Origin: Microbulbifer hydrolyticus
GTDB lineage: Bacteria; Pseudomonadota; Gammaproteobacteria; Pseudomonadales; Cellvibrionaceae
Direction of reading: 5' to 3'
Assembly: GCF_009931115.1 (NCBI RefSeq)
Contig: NZ_CP047491.1
Span: 2,493,501 to 2,557,500 of the forward strand
DNA length: 64,000 nt
Below are positions 48,393 to 58,049 of the stretch, piece by piece. How positions within the stretch are numbered: the first letter of the stretch is position 1; each line of letters begins with the position of its first letter. The notes under the pieces were generated by a model. The model worked only from the letters and a program-made list of their open reading frames with translations. It was not told the origin of the DNA and searched no databases. Position numbers and translations under genes: made by a program.

Positions 48393-49775
48393 ATGGCCAG
48401 CACTTACCGCAGCGACACCCACAGCAAACCGAACAAAAAACAGTCAATCGACACACTGATCCACGCGCGCTGGATAATTCCAGTGATCCCGGAAAAACGT
48501 GTGTACGAAAACTGCTCACTGGCCATCGACGACGGCACCATCACCGCCATTCTCCCCAGCTCGGAAGCGCGTAATCGATTCGCAGCGCGGCAGGAACACC
48601 AGCTGGACAACCAGCTCCTGATTCCCGGCCTCATCAATACCCACAATCACTCCGCCATGAGCCTGCTGCGCGGCTTTGCCGACGACCATCCATTGATGAC
48701 CTGGCTGGAAAAATATATATGGCCGGCGGAGAAGCAGTGGCTCAGCCCCGGGTTCGTCACCGACGGCACCCGCCTCGCCATGGCCGAAATGCTCAGGAGC
48801 GGTACCACCACTTTCTCAGACCAGTACTTTTTTCCCGAAGCCACCGCAGCCGCGGCCCGCGATGCCGGCATGCGTGCGCAGATCGCCTTCCCGATCGTCG
48901 ACTTCCCCAACCCCTGGTCGCGAAGCGGCTTTGAGGCCATCGAAAAAGGACTCGCTCTCAGGGACGACTACCGTTCCCACCCCCGCATCAGCTTCGCTTT
49001 CGCACCCCACGCCCCCTATACCGTGGGCGACGAAACCGTAAAGAAAATCGCAATCTACGCCGAAGAACTGCAGATACCGGTGCAAATGCACCTGCACGAA
49101 ACCGCCGGGGAAGTGGAGAAGGCACTTGAGGAAACTGGCGAGCGCCCCATCCAGCGCCTGCACAGGCTCGGGCTGCTCTCACCGCAGATGCTTTGTGTGC
49201 ATATGACGGCGGCCGACGACAGCGACATCACCCTGCTGCAGACCACCGGCGCCCACGTTGCCCACTGCCCCCGTTCCAACCTCAAACTTGCCTCCGGCTT
49301 CAGCCCGGTCGCAAAACTACTTGATGCCGGCATCAACGTAGCTATCGGCACTGACGGCGCCGCCAGCAACAATGGCCTCGACATGTTCCTTGAGACCAAC
49401 ACCGCCGCACTGCTCGCCAAGGCCACCTCCGGGCAGGCCGACGCCCTCCCCGCCCATCAGGCCCTAGCAATGGCTACCATCAATGGTGCCCGCGCGCTGG
49501 GCATCGACGAAGTCACCGGCAGTATTGAGATCGGAAAGGCCGCTGACCTGTGTGCGGTGGATTTGAGCGCACTGGAGCAGCAACCCATGCACGACCCGCT
49601 CTCGCAGCTGATGTACACCACCAACGGCCACCATGTGCGCAACGTGTGGGTGGCCGGCAGGCAGCTGCTGAAGGACCGTGAGCTGACAACACTGAACGAA
49701 AAAGAACTGAAGCAACGTGCCGGGAGCTGGCGTGATAGAATCGCCGGTCGCACTAACTGGACCGTCGAGAACTGA
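48393..49775 (+). CDS. mtaD: TRZ/ATZ-family deaminase (MTA/SAH deaminase-like)
   Basis: The 460-residue amidohydrolase has the metal motif [15 protein letters not shown], the later His of [32 protein letters not shown] and the Asp in [11 protein letters not shown]. It is related to MtaD, which deaminates methylthioadenosine and S-adenosylhomocysteine; other deaminase substrates are possible. It overlaps ubiG by one base (TGATG). The gene sits directly before ubiG in pseudomonads too; removing SAH made by UbiG would be a sensible link. It is divergent from gyrA with a 234 bp gap. Confidence 0.87.
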   Translation: MASTYRSDTHSKPNKKQSIDTLIHARWIIPVIPEKRVYENCSLAIDDGTITAILPSSEARNRFAARQEHQLDNQLLIPGLINTHNHSAMSLLRGFADDHPLMTWLEKYIWPAEKQWLSPGFVTDGTRLAMAEMLRSGTTTFSDQYFFPEATAAAARDAGMRAQIAFPIVDFPNPWSRSGFEAIEKGLALRDDYRSHPRISFAFAPHAPYTVGDETVKKIAIYAEELQIPVQMHLHETAGEVEKALEETGERPIQRLHRLGLLSPQMLCVHMTAADDSDITLLQTTGAHVAHCPRSNLKLASGFSPVAKLLDAGINVAIGTDGAASNNGLDMFLETNTAALLAKATSGQADALPAHQALAMATINGARALGIDEVTGSIEIGKAADLCAVDLSALEQQPMHDPLSQLMYTTNGHHVRNVWVAGRQLLKDRELTTLNEKELKQRAGSWRDRIAGRTNWTVEN

Positions 49776-50479
49776 TGACCAACGTAGACCCCGCAGAAAT
49801 CGCCAAATTTGAACAGCTGGCCAGCCGCTGGTGGGACCAGCAGGGAGAATTCAAGCCCCTGCACGAGATCAACCCCCTGCGCGCCAACTACATCGATCAG
49901 CGCGCGCCCGTCGCCGGTAAAAAACTCCTCGACGTCGGCTGTGGCGGCGGCATCCTCACGGAAGCCATGGCCCAGCGCGGCGCCAAGGCCACGGGCATCG
50001 ATATGGGTGAAGCCCCCCTCAACGTCGCCAGGCTGCACGCCATGGAGACCGGTGTCGACATCGACTACCAGCGCATCCCCGTCGAAGAGCTCGCCGAAAA
50101 AACACCCTGCAGCTACGACATCGTTACCTGCCTGGAAATGCTCGAGCACGTGCCCGATCCCGCGTCGGTCATCCGCGCCTGCGCCAAACTGGTCAAGCCC
50201 GGCGGGCACGTCTTTTTCTCGACCATCAACCGCACCCCCAAGGGCTGGCTGTTCGCCGTCGTCGGTGCCGAATACGTATTGCGCCTGCTGCCGAAAGGTA
50301 CACACGAATACGCCAAATTTATCCGCCCGTCGGAGCTGGGCCGCTGGGTGCGCGAAGCCGGCCTGCAAAGCCGCGATATCACCGGTATGACCTACAATCC
50401 CCTCAGCAAGCAGTACAAACTCAACCCGAGGGATGTAGACGTCAACTACCTGATGCACACCATCCGCCCAGCAGAATAA
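49775..50479 (+). CDS. ubiG: Ubiquinone O-methyltransferase
   Basis: The 234-residue SAM-dependent enzyme carries out both O-methylations in ubiquinone synthesis. It has [20 protein letters not shown], then [10 protein letters not shown], the SAM loop [25 protein letters not shown] and the late [10 protein letters not shown]. It is coupled to the deaminase gene by a one-base overlap, and mupP follows after 18 bp. Order and sequence match the Pseudomonas cluster. Confidence 0.97.
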   Translation: MTNVDPAEIAKFEQLASRWWDQQGEFKPLHEINPLRANYIDQRAPVAGKKLLDVGCGGGILTEAMAQRGAKATGIDMGEAPLNVARLHAMETGVDIDYQRIPVEELAEKTPCSYDIVTCLEMLEHVPDPASVIRACAKLVKPGGHVFFSTINRTPKGWLFAVVGAEYVLRLLPKGTHEYAKFIRPSELGRWVREAGLQSRDITGMTYNPLSKQYKLNPRDVDVNYLMHTIRPAE

Positions 50480-50497
50480 ATCCAGAAGTATCTATTG

Positions 50498-51166
50498 ATG
50501 AAAGCTGTACTCTTCGACCTCGACGGCACCCTGTTCGACACCGCCCCCGACTTTGTGGTGGTGCTCAACCAGCTGCGCGAGCAAGAACATCTGCCGCCAC
50601 TGGCGGACACAACCATCCGCGAAGTGGTTTCCAATGGTGCCCGCGCCATGGTGCGCCTGGGATTCGGGGTCGATGAAGGCGAAACCGGGTTCAGCGACCT
50701 GCGCCAGCGCCTGCTCGACCTGTATCTGATGCACTTGGCCAAGCACACCGTGCCTTTCCCCGGGATCGAAACACTTCTTAATCAGCTGACAGAAAATGGC
50801 ATTGTCTGGGGCGTGGTTACCAACAAGCCCTCGGCATATACCATTCCGCTGCTACAGGCATTCGCGCACTTGCCCACGCCGAGCGCGATCATCTGCCCGG
50901 ACGATGTCACCAACCGCAAGCCGGACCCCGAGCCGATCCTGCTGGCCTGCAGCCGCATCGGCTGCAAGCCCACGGAAGCGGTTTACGTGGGCGACCACGA
51001 GCGTGACATCATGGCCGGACGCGCCGCCGGCATGCCCACCATCGCCTGCAGCTATGGCTACATCGACAGCGACGACGATCCGGAAAACTGGAAGGCTGAT
51101 CACCTGATTCACGACGCCAGTGAAATCTGGCCACTGATCCAGCAGCATTACCTGAAGCAGCCCTGA
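50498..51166 (+). CDS. mupP: HAD phosphatase, MupP/Gph type
   Basis: The 222-residue HAD hydrolase has motif I FDLDGTLFDTAPDF, motif II VVTNKPS, Lys in VTNRKPDPEPI and motif IV VGDHERDIMAGRAAG. Between ubiG and yciK this gene in P. putida and P. aeruginosa encodes MupP, the MurNAc-6-phosphate phosphatase of cell-wall recycling, though databases often call it phosphoglycolate phosphatase. Assignment here rests on position as well as family. The ATG at 50498 is used rather than the TTG just before it. murQ lies about 1 kb downstream. Confidence 0.85.
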   Translation: MKAVLFDLDGTLFDTAPDFVVVLNQLREQEHLPPLADTTIREVVSNGARAMVRLGFGVDEGETGFSDLRQRLLDLYLMHLAKHTVPFPGIETLLNQLTENGIVWGVVTNKPSAYTIPLLQAFAHLPTPSAIICPDDVTNRKPDPEPILLACSRIGCKPTEAVYVGDHERDIMAGRAAGMPTIACSYGYIDSDDDPENWKADHLIHDASEIWPLIQQHYLKQP

Positions 51167-51212
51167 GATCATCCGCGACCATCACGAACCCCACAAATGA
51201 GCTCGATAATTG

Positions 51213-51968
51213 ATGTCTGAAACCATCACCGATTACGCCGCACCCGCGGACCTGCTAAAAGACAAAATCATTCTCGTCACCGGCGCCGGCGATGGTATTG
51301 GCCGAGTGGCAGCGAAAACCTACGCCGCCCACGGTGCCACGGTCATTTTGCTGGGACGCACCGTGCCAAAACTGGAAGCGGTTTACGATGAAATTGAATC
51401 CGCTGGCTGCGCCAAACCGGCCATCCTGCCCGTAGACCTCAGCGGTGTGAAATGGGAAGAGCTGGAATTTCTGGCCCAGGGCGTGGATCAGGAATTCGGT
51501 CGCCTCGACGGTCTGCTGCACAATGCCGGCGTACTCGGCCAGCGCACCCCCATTGCCAACTACCACTATGCGACCTGGCAACAGGTGATGCAGGTAAATG
51601 TGAACGCGGCCTTCGGGTTGACCAAAGCGATGATGCCGCTGTTGGAACAGTCCAAGGCCAGTTCGGTCATCTTTACCGGCTCCGGTGTCGGCCTGAAAGG
51701 CCGTGCCTACTGGGGCGCCTATTCGGTGTCCAAATTTGCCACAGAGGGTCTGATGCAGGTGTTGGCAGACGAAGTCGAGGGCGTCTCGAATATCCGGGTC
51801 AACAGTATCAACCCCGGCGCCACCCGCACCAACATGCGCGCGGCCGCCTACCCGGCAGAAGACCCCAGATCGGTGACGACACCGGAAGACATCATGCCCA
51901 CCTACCTGTACCTGATGGGCGACGACAGCATCGGCGTCAACGGAAAACAGTTCAACGCACAAGACTGA
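51213..51968 (+). CDS. yciK: YciK-type short-chain oxidoreductase
   Basis: The 251-residue short-chain dehydrogenase has the NAD(P) loop [26 protein letters not shown], the catalytic Ser in [11 protein letters not shown] and YSVSK, then [16 protein letters not shown]. The reaction is not known. It follows mupP by 46 bp, as in Pseudomonas, and ends the likely operon mtaD-ubiG-mupP-yciK. The ATG at 51213 is used instead of an adjacent TTG. Confidence 0.92.
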   Translation: MSETITDYAAPADLLKDKIILVTGAGDGIGRVAAKTYAAHGATVILLGRTVPKLEAVYDEIESAGCAKPAILPVDLSGVKWEELEFLAQGVDQEFGRLDGLLHNAGVLGQRTPIANYHYATWQQVMQVNVNAAFGLTKAMMPLLEQSKASSVIFTGSGVGLKGRAYWGAYSVSKFATEGLMQVLADEVEGVSNIRVNSINPGATRTNMRAAAYPAEDPRSVTTPEDIMPTYLYLMGDDSIGVNGKQFNAQD

Positions 51969-52182
51969 ACCAGTCAGTCAGGAACCTTTGCCAGCAGCAG
52001 AGTGCTTGTATGCAACCCCTGCTCAACCCTGCTGCCTGGCCAAGAGCTCTCCATTCCCCCGCGCCAACATCCTGGGACTTGAGTGGTGGTACAGAAACCC
52101 CGCGATTAAACTTTCTGAGGCCCGGCTGCGTACCAATCAGTCTCAGCCTGGAAAATCATCGCGCCGAAACGGCGAGGGGGAT

Positions 52183-53121
52183 ATGAAAACGTCACTTACC
52201 AATGAGCTTGAATCCCTGGCCAGCGAATCCCGCAATCCGGATACGCAGGATATCGACCTGCTCCCCACTCTCGGCATTCTGGAAAAGATAAACGATGCAG
52301 ACCGCGGTGTACCTGACGTGGTACGGCAAGTATTGCCTGAGATTGCGCAAGCCGTGGATGCCGTTGTCACTGCATTCAAATCCGGCGGACGCCTGATTTA
52401 CATGGGCGCCGGCACCAGCGGGCGTATCGGTCTGCTGGATGCCGTGGAATGCCCCCCGACCTACGGGGTGCCGGAGGGCATGGTGATTCCCCTGATTGCC
52501 GGTGGAGAGTCGGCCGTACACCGAGCGCAGGAAGGTGCGGAAGATGATCCGGAGCTGGGCGAAAAAGACCTGCAAGGGATCGAGCTGCAGAGCAGGGATG
52601 TCGTTATCGGCATCGCGGCCAGCGGAAGAACCCCTTACGTCACCGGCGGCCTGCGCTACGCCAGGAGCCTCGGTTGCACTACCGTGGCACTTGCCTGTAA
52701 TAAATCCGCGGCAATCGCCCGCGAGGCGGATATCGCGATACTGCCCGAGGTTGGCCCAGAGGTATTGACCGGCTCCACACGCATGAAGGCCGGTACCGCG
52801 CAAAAACTGGTACTCAACATGATTACCACCGCCAGCATGATCCGAACCGGCAAAAGCTTTTACAACCTGATGGTGGACGTTAAAGCGACCAATCAGAAGC
52901 TGGTAGACCGCACGCGGCGGATCGTTGTGGAGGCCACGGGTGTCGATTACGAGACAGCCGACCGGGTACTGGAGCAGTGCGACCACAACGCCAAGCTCGC
53001 GATTATGATGATCCTGAGTGGATTAGAGCGCGCCTCCGCCGAGACTGCACTGGAACAAGCCGATGGCTTTCTGCGGCTTGCGCTGCGAAACCTGGGACAA
53101 GACAAACGCCCCGCCAATTGA
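52183..53121 (+). CDS. murQ: N-acetylmuramic acid 6-phosphate etherase
   Basis: The 312-residue SIS-domain enzyme splits MurNAc-6-phosphate into GlcNAc-6-phosphate and lactate during peptidoglycan recycling. It has a SIS fold with the substrate loop [31 protein letters not shown] and the ending [20 protein letters not shown]. The ATG at 52183 follows GAGGGGG; an upstream frame would add about 65 unrelated residues. It is a separate unit after yciK (214 bp gap) and is ended by a strong terminator. Its presence beside mupP is unusual. Confidence 0.96.
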   Translation: MKTSLTNELESLASESRNPDTQDIDLLPTLGILEKINDADRGVPDVVRQVLPEIAQAVDAVVTAFKSGGRLIYMGAGTSGRIGLLDAVECPPTYGVPEGMVIPLIAGGESAVHRAQEGAEDDPELGEKDLQGIELQSRDVVIGIAASGRTPYVTGGLRYARSLGCTTVALACNKSAAIAREADIAILPEVGPEVLTGSTRMKAGTAQKLVLNMITTASMIRTGKSFYNLMVDVKATNQKLVDRTRRIVVEATGVDYETADRVLEQCDHNAKLAIMMILSGLERASAETALEQADGFLRLALRNLGQDKRPAN

Positions 53122-53133
53122 CCCAACCATCAC

Positions 53134-53172
53134 CAAAAAAAATACCCGGGCAAGCCCGGGTATTTTTTTTGG
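53134..53172. terminator. Bidirectional terminator after murQ
   Basis: AAAAAAAATACCCGGG-CAAG-CCCGGGTATTTTTTTT is a perfect stem with A-run and T-run on either side, so it can terminate both murQ and the convergent gene at 53227. Confidence 0.92.
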
Positions 53173-53226
53173 TGCTGTATTTTTTGAAGCGCGATCAACT
53201 CGTCACTTTGCCACCCCGATAGCGAG

Positions 53227-53556
53227 TCACTCCTCGGCGTGGTCTATCTCTTCGCTCACCTCTTCGGCGGCTTCTTCAACGGACTCGGCTGCTTCATCCG
53301 CTGCGTCGCCCATGGCTTCTGGAACATCGGCAAATACGTCACCCTCTGCGGAAGCCATCATCGTCTCTGCGGAATCTTTCATTTCAGCGCCTGCAGCCTC
53401 AACTTCGGCCTCTACTTCAGCAACCGCGGTTTCTACCTCTTCGACAATGGACTCTTCGCCGGTAACCGCTTCTGGAGCTGCGCTATCCATATTGGCGTAG
53501 TACAGGTAGCCGCCGACGGCAGCGATGGCAATGGCGGGAATTACAAGTTTCTTCAT
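53227..53556 (-). CDS. Small, highly acidic membrane-anchored protein
   Basis: The 109-residue protein starts with a hydrophobic helix (MKKLVIPAIAIAAVGGYLYY), which may be a signal anchor. The remaining 85 residues are almost only Ala, Glu, Val, Ser and Asp, with repeats such as EEVETAVAEVEAEVEAAGAE. It should form an extended or coiled-coil acidic rod in the periplasm. I do not recognise a family. The ATG follows TAACCCC/AGGGGT-like sequence. A spacer, cation-binding or intrinsically disordered role is possible; none is shown. Confidence 0.7.
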   Translation of the reverse strand: MKKLVIPAIAIAAVGGYLYYANMDSAAPEAVTGEESIVEEVETAVAEVEAEVEAAGAEMKDSAETMMASAEGDVFADVPEAMGDAADEAAESVEEAAEEVSEEIDHAEE

Positions 53557-53722
53557 TTCTAACCCCTGATAATGTGTTGTTATTTGGTTATTTTCGTAGA
53601 CTCAAGCACACCCATTCTTCCACGCTGCGGGAGTGGGAAATGTGATAGGTAGCTCAATTTGGATTGTGCGGCGCCCGTTTGCGGGGCAAAATCCTGACGA
53701 CTCAACGATCGGAACTGACATT

Positions 53723-54178
53723 ATGAGAAAAAGCGCCACCCATCGCTTCAGTGCAACCCTCCCCATCCCCGTCATCCTGTTCGCTATTCTGGCCCTCCCC
53801 GCCACTGCCGAAACCCTTCAGAAGCGTCTGCAGCAATGCAGTCAGTTCAGCGACGATGAAAAACGCCTCGCGTGTTACGACAAGCTATCGGGAGGCCTGC
53901 AACAGCACGCCGAGCAGCAGTTCGGCCAGGAACAAAAGCAGGTGATCGAAGAAGCGCCGGACTCGATAACGGCCACCATTATTGATGCGAAAGAAGGGGC
54001 CTACGGCAAATTCACATTTACGCTGGACAACGGCCAGATATGGCGCCAGGTCGATAGCAGTAGCCGTGCAATCTGGCGGGGTGGCGAGCAGGTAACGGTG
54101 GAGCGCGGCGCGCTCGGCTCTTTCCTGATGCGTAAAACAACCGGCGGCCGCACCCTGCGCGTAAAACGGGTCAAGTAG
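53723..54178 (+). CDS. Periplasmic protein of unknown function
   Basis: The 151-residue protein has a signal peptide (about 1-32, ending LPATA-ET). A conserved-looking CSQFSDDEKRLACYDKLSGG stretch follows; the C-x(n)-D-x-RLxCYD-x-L pattern recurs in many small exported proteobacterial proteins. A C-terminal beta part (about 80-151) contains GQIWRQVDSS. The two cysteines probably form a disulfide. The ATG at 53723 is chosen because it begins the signal peptide. The function is unknown. Confidence 0.75.
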   Translation: MRKSATHRFSATLPIPVILFAILALPATAETLQKRLQQCSQFSDDEKRLACYDKLSGGLQQHAEQQFGQEQKQVIEEAPDSITATIIDAKEGAYGKFTFTLDNGQIWRQVDSSSRAIWRGGEQVTVERGALGSFLMRKTTGGRTLRVKRVK

Positions 54179-54268
54179 TCGGCAATACAACGAATTCCAT
54201 GCCACGTCCGCCTCGGCGTGGTTATAGCTGCTTCGCATAGCGGGCGCACTTTTCATTTCCATCCTGTT

Positions 54269-54293
54269 GGCCGGCGCGCCGTGCGGCCTTTTT
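54269..54293 (+). terminator. Possible terminator before the sigma-factor gene
   Basis: GGCCG and CGGCC enclose a GC-rich loop, followed by five T. It would end transcription from the periplasmic-protein gene. The stem is short, so this is tentative. Confidence 0.45.
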
Positions 54294-54378
54294 CCTGCTC
54301 CCCATCCCCATCAAAAACCTTCTGGTCGGCCTTTTTCCGGCGCACTATTCAACCATCATCTATAGTCAGTTTGTCTGC

Positions 54379-55644
54379 ATGGCACTTTGTACGCCATGCC
54401 TCGATCCTGCGAAAGGACGACGCCGGTGGTTCTACGGCAGGCAGGCGGTCGAAATGAAGACACCGCACTGCCACAAGCATAAGGTTCAGACTTTGTCCCG
54501 AGTAAATATCGACTCAAGGGATGACCAATGGCTGAAGGAAAATAGCAACAATGTGACCGGGGATACTTTCTCACAGGAAGACCCGGAACAACCCATACAG
54601 GCTCGCACGGATACACCTGAAGAGGAGACCGCATCCAGTGAGTCGCTGGCGGAAAACGTCAGTACACCGATGCAGAATTATCTGAAACACCTGTACCGGC
54701 TCGACCTGTTGACCCCACAAGAGGAGCACACCACCACCTGCCTGCTGCGCGAACTGGAGGACAAGATCATCGCCCTGCTGCAGAAGCGTGGCATTACCCT
54801 GGTGGACCTGCGCAGTGAGGGCGTGGAACAGCGCGGCAGTACTGGCGCCTACGACCACGGCCTGATCATCGCAAAGGCCACCGAGCTGCTGGAAACCGGA
54901 AAGATTTCCCAGCGGGACCGCAGCTCCCTGCAAAACCTGATGAAGCGTTTCAAGGCACAGCGCAAGAAACTGATTCAGTGCAACCTGCGCCTGGTGATCG
55001 CCATCGCCAAGCGGTTCCGCAATCCGTCGGTGCCGTTTATCGATCTGATTCAGGAGGGCAATGTGGGCCTGATGAAGGCCATCGAGCGATTCAAGCCGCA
55101 GATGGGTTACCGTTTTTCCACGTACGCTTACTGGTGGATTCAACAGGAAATCCAGCTGACATTGAGGCGCAATGACGATCTCGTTCGTCAGCCTGCCAAT
55201 GTGCAGGACGACCTGAGAAGTATCTACCGCGCCATCAACCAGGTGCGCTCGGAGGGATTACCGGCGTCGGATCAAAATGTCGCCAAGCAGACCGGGCTGG
55301 ACCTGGAGCGGGTGCAGAGCCTGCTAAAACTGCCAGGCCCAACCGGCTCACTGGACGACCCGATCTCTGACGACCAGAGCAGCACCCGGCTGGATTACGC
55401 CCCTGCAAACGAGTTGTTCAATACCGATGAGCTGGTGTCTAACCAGGAACTGGCACAGCGGCTCAGGGATGCCGTTGCCAAACTGCCACCACGCCAGCGC
55501 ACCGTACTGAGCCTGCGCTACGGTCTGATTTCCGACCGGGATTGCTCGTTCCGGGTAATCGGCGAACAGCTGGGGCTGAGCCAGGAGCGTGCAAGGCAAT
55601 TGCACTCCGACGCACTGCGACAACTGAAACGGCAGTGGCGCTAG
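54379..55644 (+). CDS. Divergent sigma-70 family (group 2-like) sigma factor
   Basis: Up to 421 residues. Region 1.2 is at about 98-131 (MQNYLKHLYRLDLLTPQEEH), then a non-conserved insert to about 195. Regions 2.1-2.3 follow (KLIQCNLRLVIAIAKRFRN, FIDLIQEGNVGLMKAIERFK, YRFSTYAYWWIQQEI), then region 3 and region 4 with a helix-turn-helix (VIGEQLGLSQERARQLHSDA). Region 2.4 reads LTLRRNDDLVRQPANVQDDL, unlike RpoD or RpoS. It lacks RpoS context (no nlpD or pcm). The start is uncertain: ATG at 54379 or 54454, neither with a clear Shine-Dalgarno. It probably directs a stress or envelope regulon. Confidence 0.82.
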   Translation: MALCTPCLDPAKGRRRWFYGRQAVEMKTPHCHKHKVQTLSRVNIDSRDDQWLKENSNNVTGDTFSQEDPEQPIQARTDTPEEETASSESLAENVSTPMQNYLKHLYRLDLLTPQEEHTTTCLLRELEDKIIALLQKRGITLVDLRSEGVEQRGSTGAYDHGLIIAKATELLETGKISQRDRSSLQNLMKRFKAQRKKLIQCNLRLVIAIAKRFRNPSVPFIDLIQEGNVGLMKAIERFKPQMGYRFSTYAYWWIQQEIQLTLRRNDDLVRQPANVQDDLRSIYRAINQVRSEGLPASDQNVAKQTGLDLERVQSLLKLPGPTGSLDDPISDDQSSTRLDYAPANELFNTDELVSNQELAQRLRDAVAKLPPRQRTVLSLRYGLISDRDCSFRVIGEQLGLSQERARQLHSDALRQLKRQWR

Positions 55645-55766
55645 CCACTACCTGTTCTTGCCCTACAAGGCACACCAGTTCCCTGGTGTGTCTTGCTTGC
55701 CATCGCCCCAATTCCGGCTAACCTTGCAAAGATCAGCGTCTAACAGCAATAACTGGCGATCGCATT

Positions 55767-56363
55767 ATGCCTTTACCCCGAGTTCGCCCTTCTCTGGGCC
55801 ATCGTTTACCCTGCCTGCTTCTCCTCGTCGGCGCGGCTGTTTCCCACACTTCATTTGCCGAGGGGTGGCTGCAAGAAGGCACAAACGAATTGATTTTAAG
55901 TGGAGGCAAAGGCCTTGGAGACGCGCTTATTCAACAGAAGTCCATCGCAGGCTCCAATATGGTCGGCGCCAACTGGTCCTACCTGTTCTACGATTATCCG
56001 AGCAATCACCATTTTCAGTGGTGGGCACAAGTCAGCTACAGCTATATGTGGCGCGACTATCGGGGACAGGACCAGAAACAACACATCTGGGAGCTGAAGC
56101 CCGTGCTGCGCTGGTATCCACGTCGGCAGGCCCAGGGTTTATTTGGCGAAGTGGGCGTGGGCGCGGCCTACCTGGACGAGCGCAGTTTTGGGGCCATCGA
56201 CCTGTCTACCAACCTGAATTTTTCACTGCACTTCGCCGCAGGCTATACCCTGCAAAGTGGCAACACGGTGTCACTGCGGTACAGCCATTTTTCCAATGGC
56301 TACACCAATACGCCAAATCCGGGGTTCGATTTTGCCTCGTTGAACTGGCACACCGCGTTCTGA
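55767..56363 (+). CDS. pagL: Lipid A 3-O-deacylase, PagL family (acyloxyacyl hydrolase)
   Basis: The 198-residue outer-membrane protein has a signal peptide (about 1-31, ending TSFA-EG). Eight or so amphipathic strands follow (FQWWAQVSYSYMWRDYR, GLFGEVGVGAAYLDER). The active-site signature near the C terminus is RYSHFSNGYTNTPNPGFD; His and Ser of HFSNG match the PagL catalytic residues. The last residue is Phe, as expected for a beta-barrel. PagL removes the 3-position acyl chain of lipid A. It lies between the sigma factor and a glycosyltransferase, so this may be a small LPS-related locus. Confidence 0.87.
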   Translation: MPLPRVRPSLGHRLPCLLLLVGAAVSHTSFAEGWLQEGTNELILSGGKGLGDALIQQKSIAGSNMVGANWSYLFYDYPSNHHFQWWAQVSYSYMWRDYRGQDQKQHIWELKPVLRWYPRRQAQGLFGEVGVGAAYLDERSFGAIDLSTNLNFSLHFAAGYTLQSGNTVSLRYSHFSNGYTNTPNPGFDFASLNWHTAF

Positions 56364-56617
56364 AATCCTGAATCAGCCGAACCGCAACAAAACGTTCACA
56401 CGCCGGCGGTTGCCAATCGGACCGAAAACGCAGTGGAATAACTACCCCCGCCATTCCTTCTGGGCGACCTGGGCCCGGTATACATCGCCGGGAAAATCAA
56501 TGAGACCTTATCCAACCTGGCACTGCACGGGGATTTTGCTTCACTGTTTGCGCGCGCCGCGTAAGAGTGCACCCCGGACACCAAAGCCAAAGCCAGAGCC
56601 AAAGCCACCTGGCAGAT

Positions 56618-57820
56618 TTATACGCAGCTGACTTCCTGAAGCTCGCGAAACCAGTCCACCGCCTGCAATGTTGTTTCCGAAAGACTGAATCCTGAAAATT
56701 CTACCGGCCGGGGTTGCGCCAGGATCCCGCTGGCAACAGCGGCAATGCTCTCTGCGCTGCCGGCGCCAGCACCTGATGCCCCCTCCCGCATCTCAACAAC
56801 ACCCTGGGGGAAACACTGTTTCAACAGCTCTACCCCGGTACCACCGGTTGCAATAGCAGGACACCCCATTGCCAGGGATTCAGCCACGATTCGCCCGCTG
56901 GATGGCGGCAACTTGCTGCGATCATCGGCGAGATCGAATGTAATGCGCGCGCTGGCATACAGCTCGCGCATGTCGCGACGCTCCCCCAGAAACAGCACAT
57001 ACTCCGCGAGCCCCATGGATTCGGCCCTCTGTTCCAGGGCCCGGGCGAACTTTTCATGCCCAGGGACTACATTGCCCACCACCAGGCCGAAAATATCTGA
57101 CCGCTCTTGTTTGAGTGCGGCAAGCACGTCGAGAAAACGCTCCTGCCCCCTTCCCGCCCCTACCGGGCCCGGCAACAGAAGCCAGTTGCGCTCCTCCAGC
57201 TGGGGAAAGTCATTGAGCAGTCGATGGTGCCAATGTCCGGAGACTGGTGCATTTTTATCCAGCTCTCGGGTATTCACCCCGCGATACAGCGTACGCAACT
57301 TTTCTGTGGGTTCATTTCCCGAAGATTCGACACTTGCTCGTGCAGCCACGAATTTTCCGGCGTACCTCCGTGAGAGCTGCTCCGCCAGTGCATTAGAAGC
57401 GGAAAGCACCAGCTCACCCTGCGCCAGGGCGGGATTGATACGGCGCCCACGAAACAGGCCAACTGAAGGCCACTGATGAATACTGGTGACCAGCCGCGGG
57501 CGCTGCCGCGGTTCCATTTTTCTCAGTACCCGAGTGGCGTGCCAGGCACACAGAGGGCCGCGGCACAGCAGGATATCCGCCTGTAATGTATCCAGTAGAC
57601 GACGAAGCTTGCGATGAAGTCTGGCATTTACCCACTTGGTCTGATTGAGCGGTAATTCAAAATGCCGGCAGTTGTGCAGGGTAAGGCGCGAAACTAACGT
57701 ACCACCGGAGGAAATCACAACGGAGTCCTGCCCTTGTCGGGCGAGTTCCTGGGCAAACTCCAGCGTCTCCTGCGCGAGCTCCCCCGCCTCGAGGGACGGC
57801 ACCAGTTGAACAATTCGCAT
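56618..57820 (-). CDS. Glycosyltransferase, GT4/GT-B type
   Basis: The 400-residue protein has the two Rossmann-like halves of a GT-B enzyme: the N-terminal MRIVQLVPSLEAGE...QELARQGQDSVVISSGG, the C-terminal GPVGAGRGQERFLDVLAALK, VLFLGERRDMRELYASARIT and PPSSGRIVAESLAMGCPAIA. The Glu of the GRIVAESLAMG motif is the expected nucleotide-sugar contact. It resembles LPS/capsule glycosyltransferases. It is monocistronic on the minus strand, downstream of pagL. The sugar and acceptor are unknown. In the 254-base gap after its stop (56364-56617) I see only a CCAAAG-type hexamer repeat near 56580-56610. Confidence 0.85.
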   Translation of the reverse strand: MRIVQLVPSLEAGELAQETLEFAQELARQGQDSVVISSGGTLVSRLTLHNCRHFELPLNQTKWVNARLHRKLRRLLDTLQADILLCRGPLCAWHATRVLRKMEPRQRPRLVTSIHQWPSVGLFRGRRINPALAQGELVLSASNALAEQLSRRYAGKFVAARASVESSGNEPTEKLRTLYRGVNTRELDKNAPVSGHWHHRLLNDFPQLEERNWLLLPGPVGAGRGQERFLDVLAALKQERSDIFGLVVGNVVPGHEKFARALEQRAESMGLAEYVLFLGERRDMRELYASARITFDLADDRSKLPPSSGRIVAESLAMGCPAIATGGTGVELLKQCFPQGVVEMREGASGAGAGSAESIAAVASGILAQPRPVEFSGFSLSETTLQAVDWFRELQEVSCV

Positions 57821-58049
57821 AGCTCTCTACGCCTCAATCCACAGTCCTGTTACTTTGCCCCCGCCCAGCGCCGCATTTTCTGTGACAACATCCATTGCGA
57901 AGGAACCACGATTGTACAGCTGATTTCTGCGCCAAGATGCACAATTTCTGCAATGGCGATGTAAATCACAATTACCGCGGAATCCTGTAGAATTTTTGCC
58001 ACTTCGATTTCAAAATCACGACGCCAGCGGCACATTGAGAGGAATCTGT

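Noticed and set aside
56396..56608. Minus-strand 70-codon frame with a signal-peptide-like start (MALALALALVSG)
   Set aside because: The apparent signal comes from a CCAAAG-type hexamer repeat. The rest shows no protein features and the frame follows the glycosyltransferase stop.
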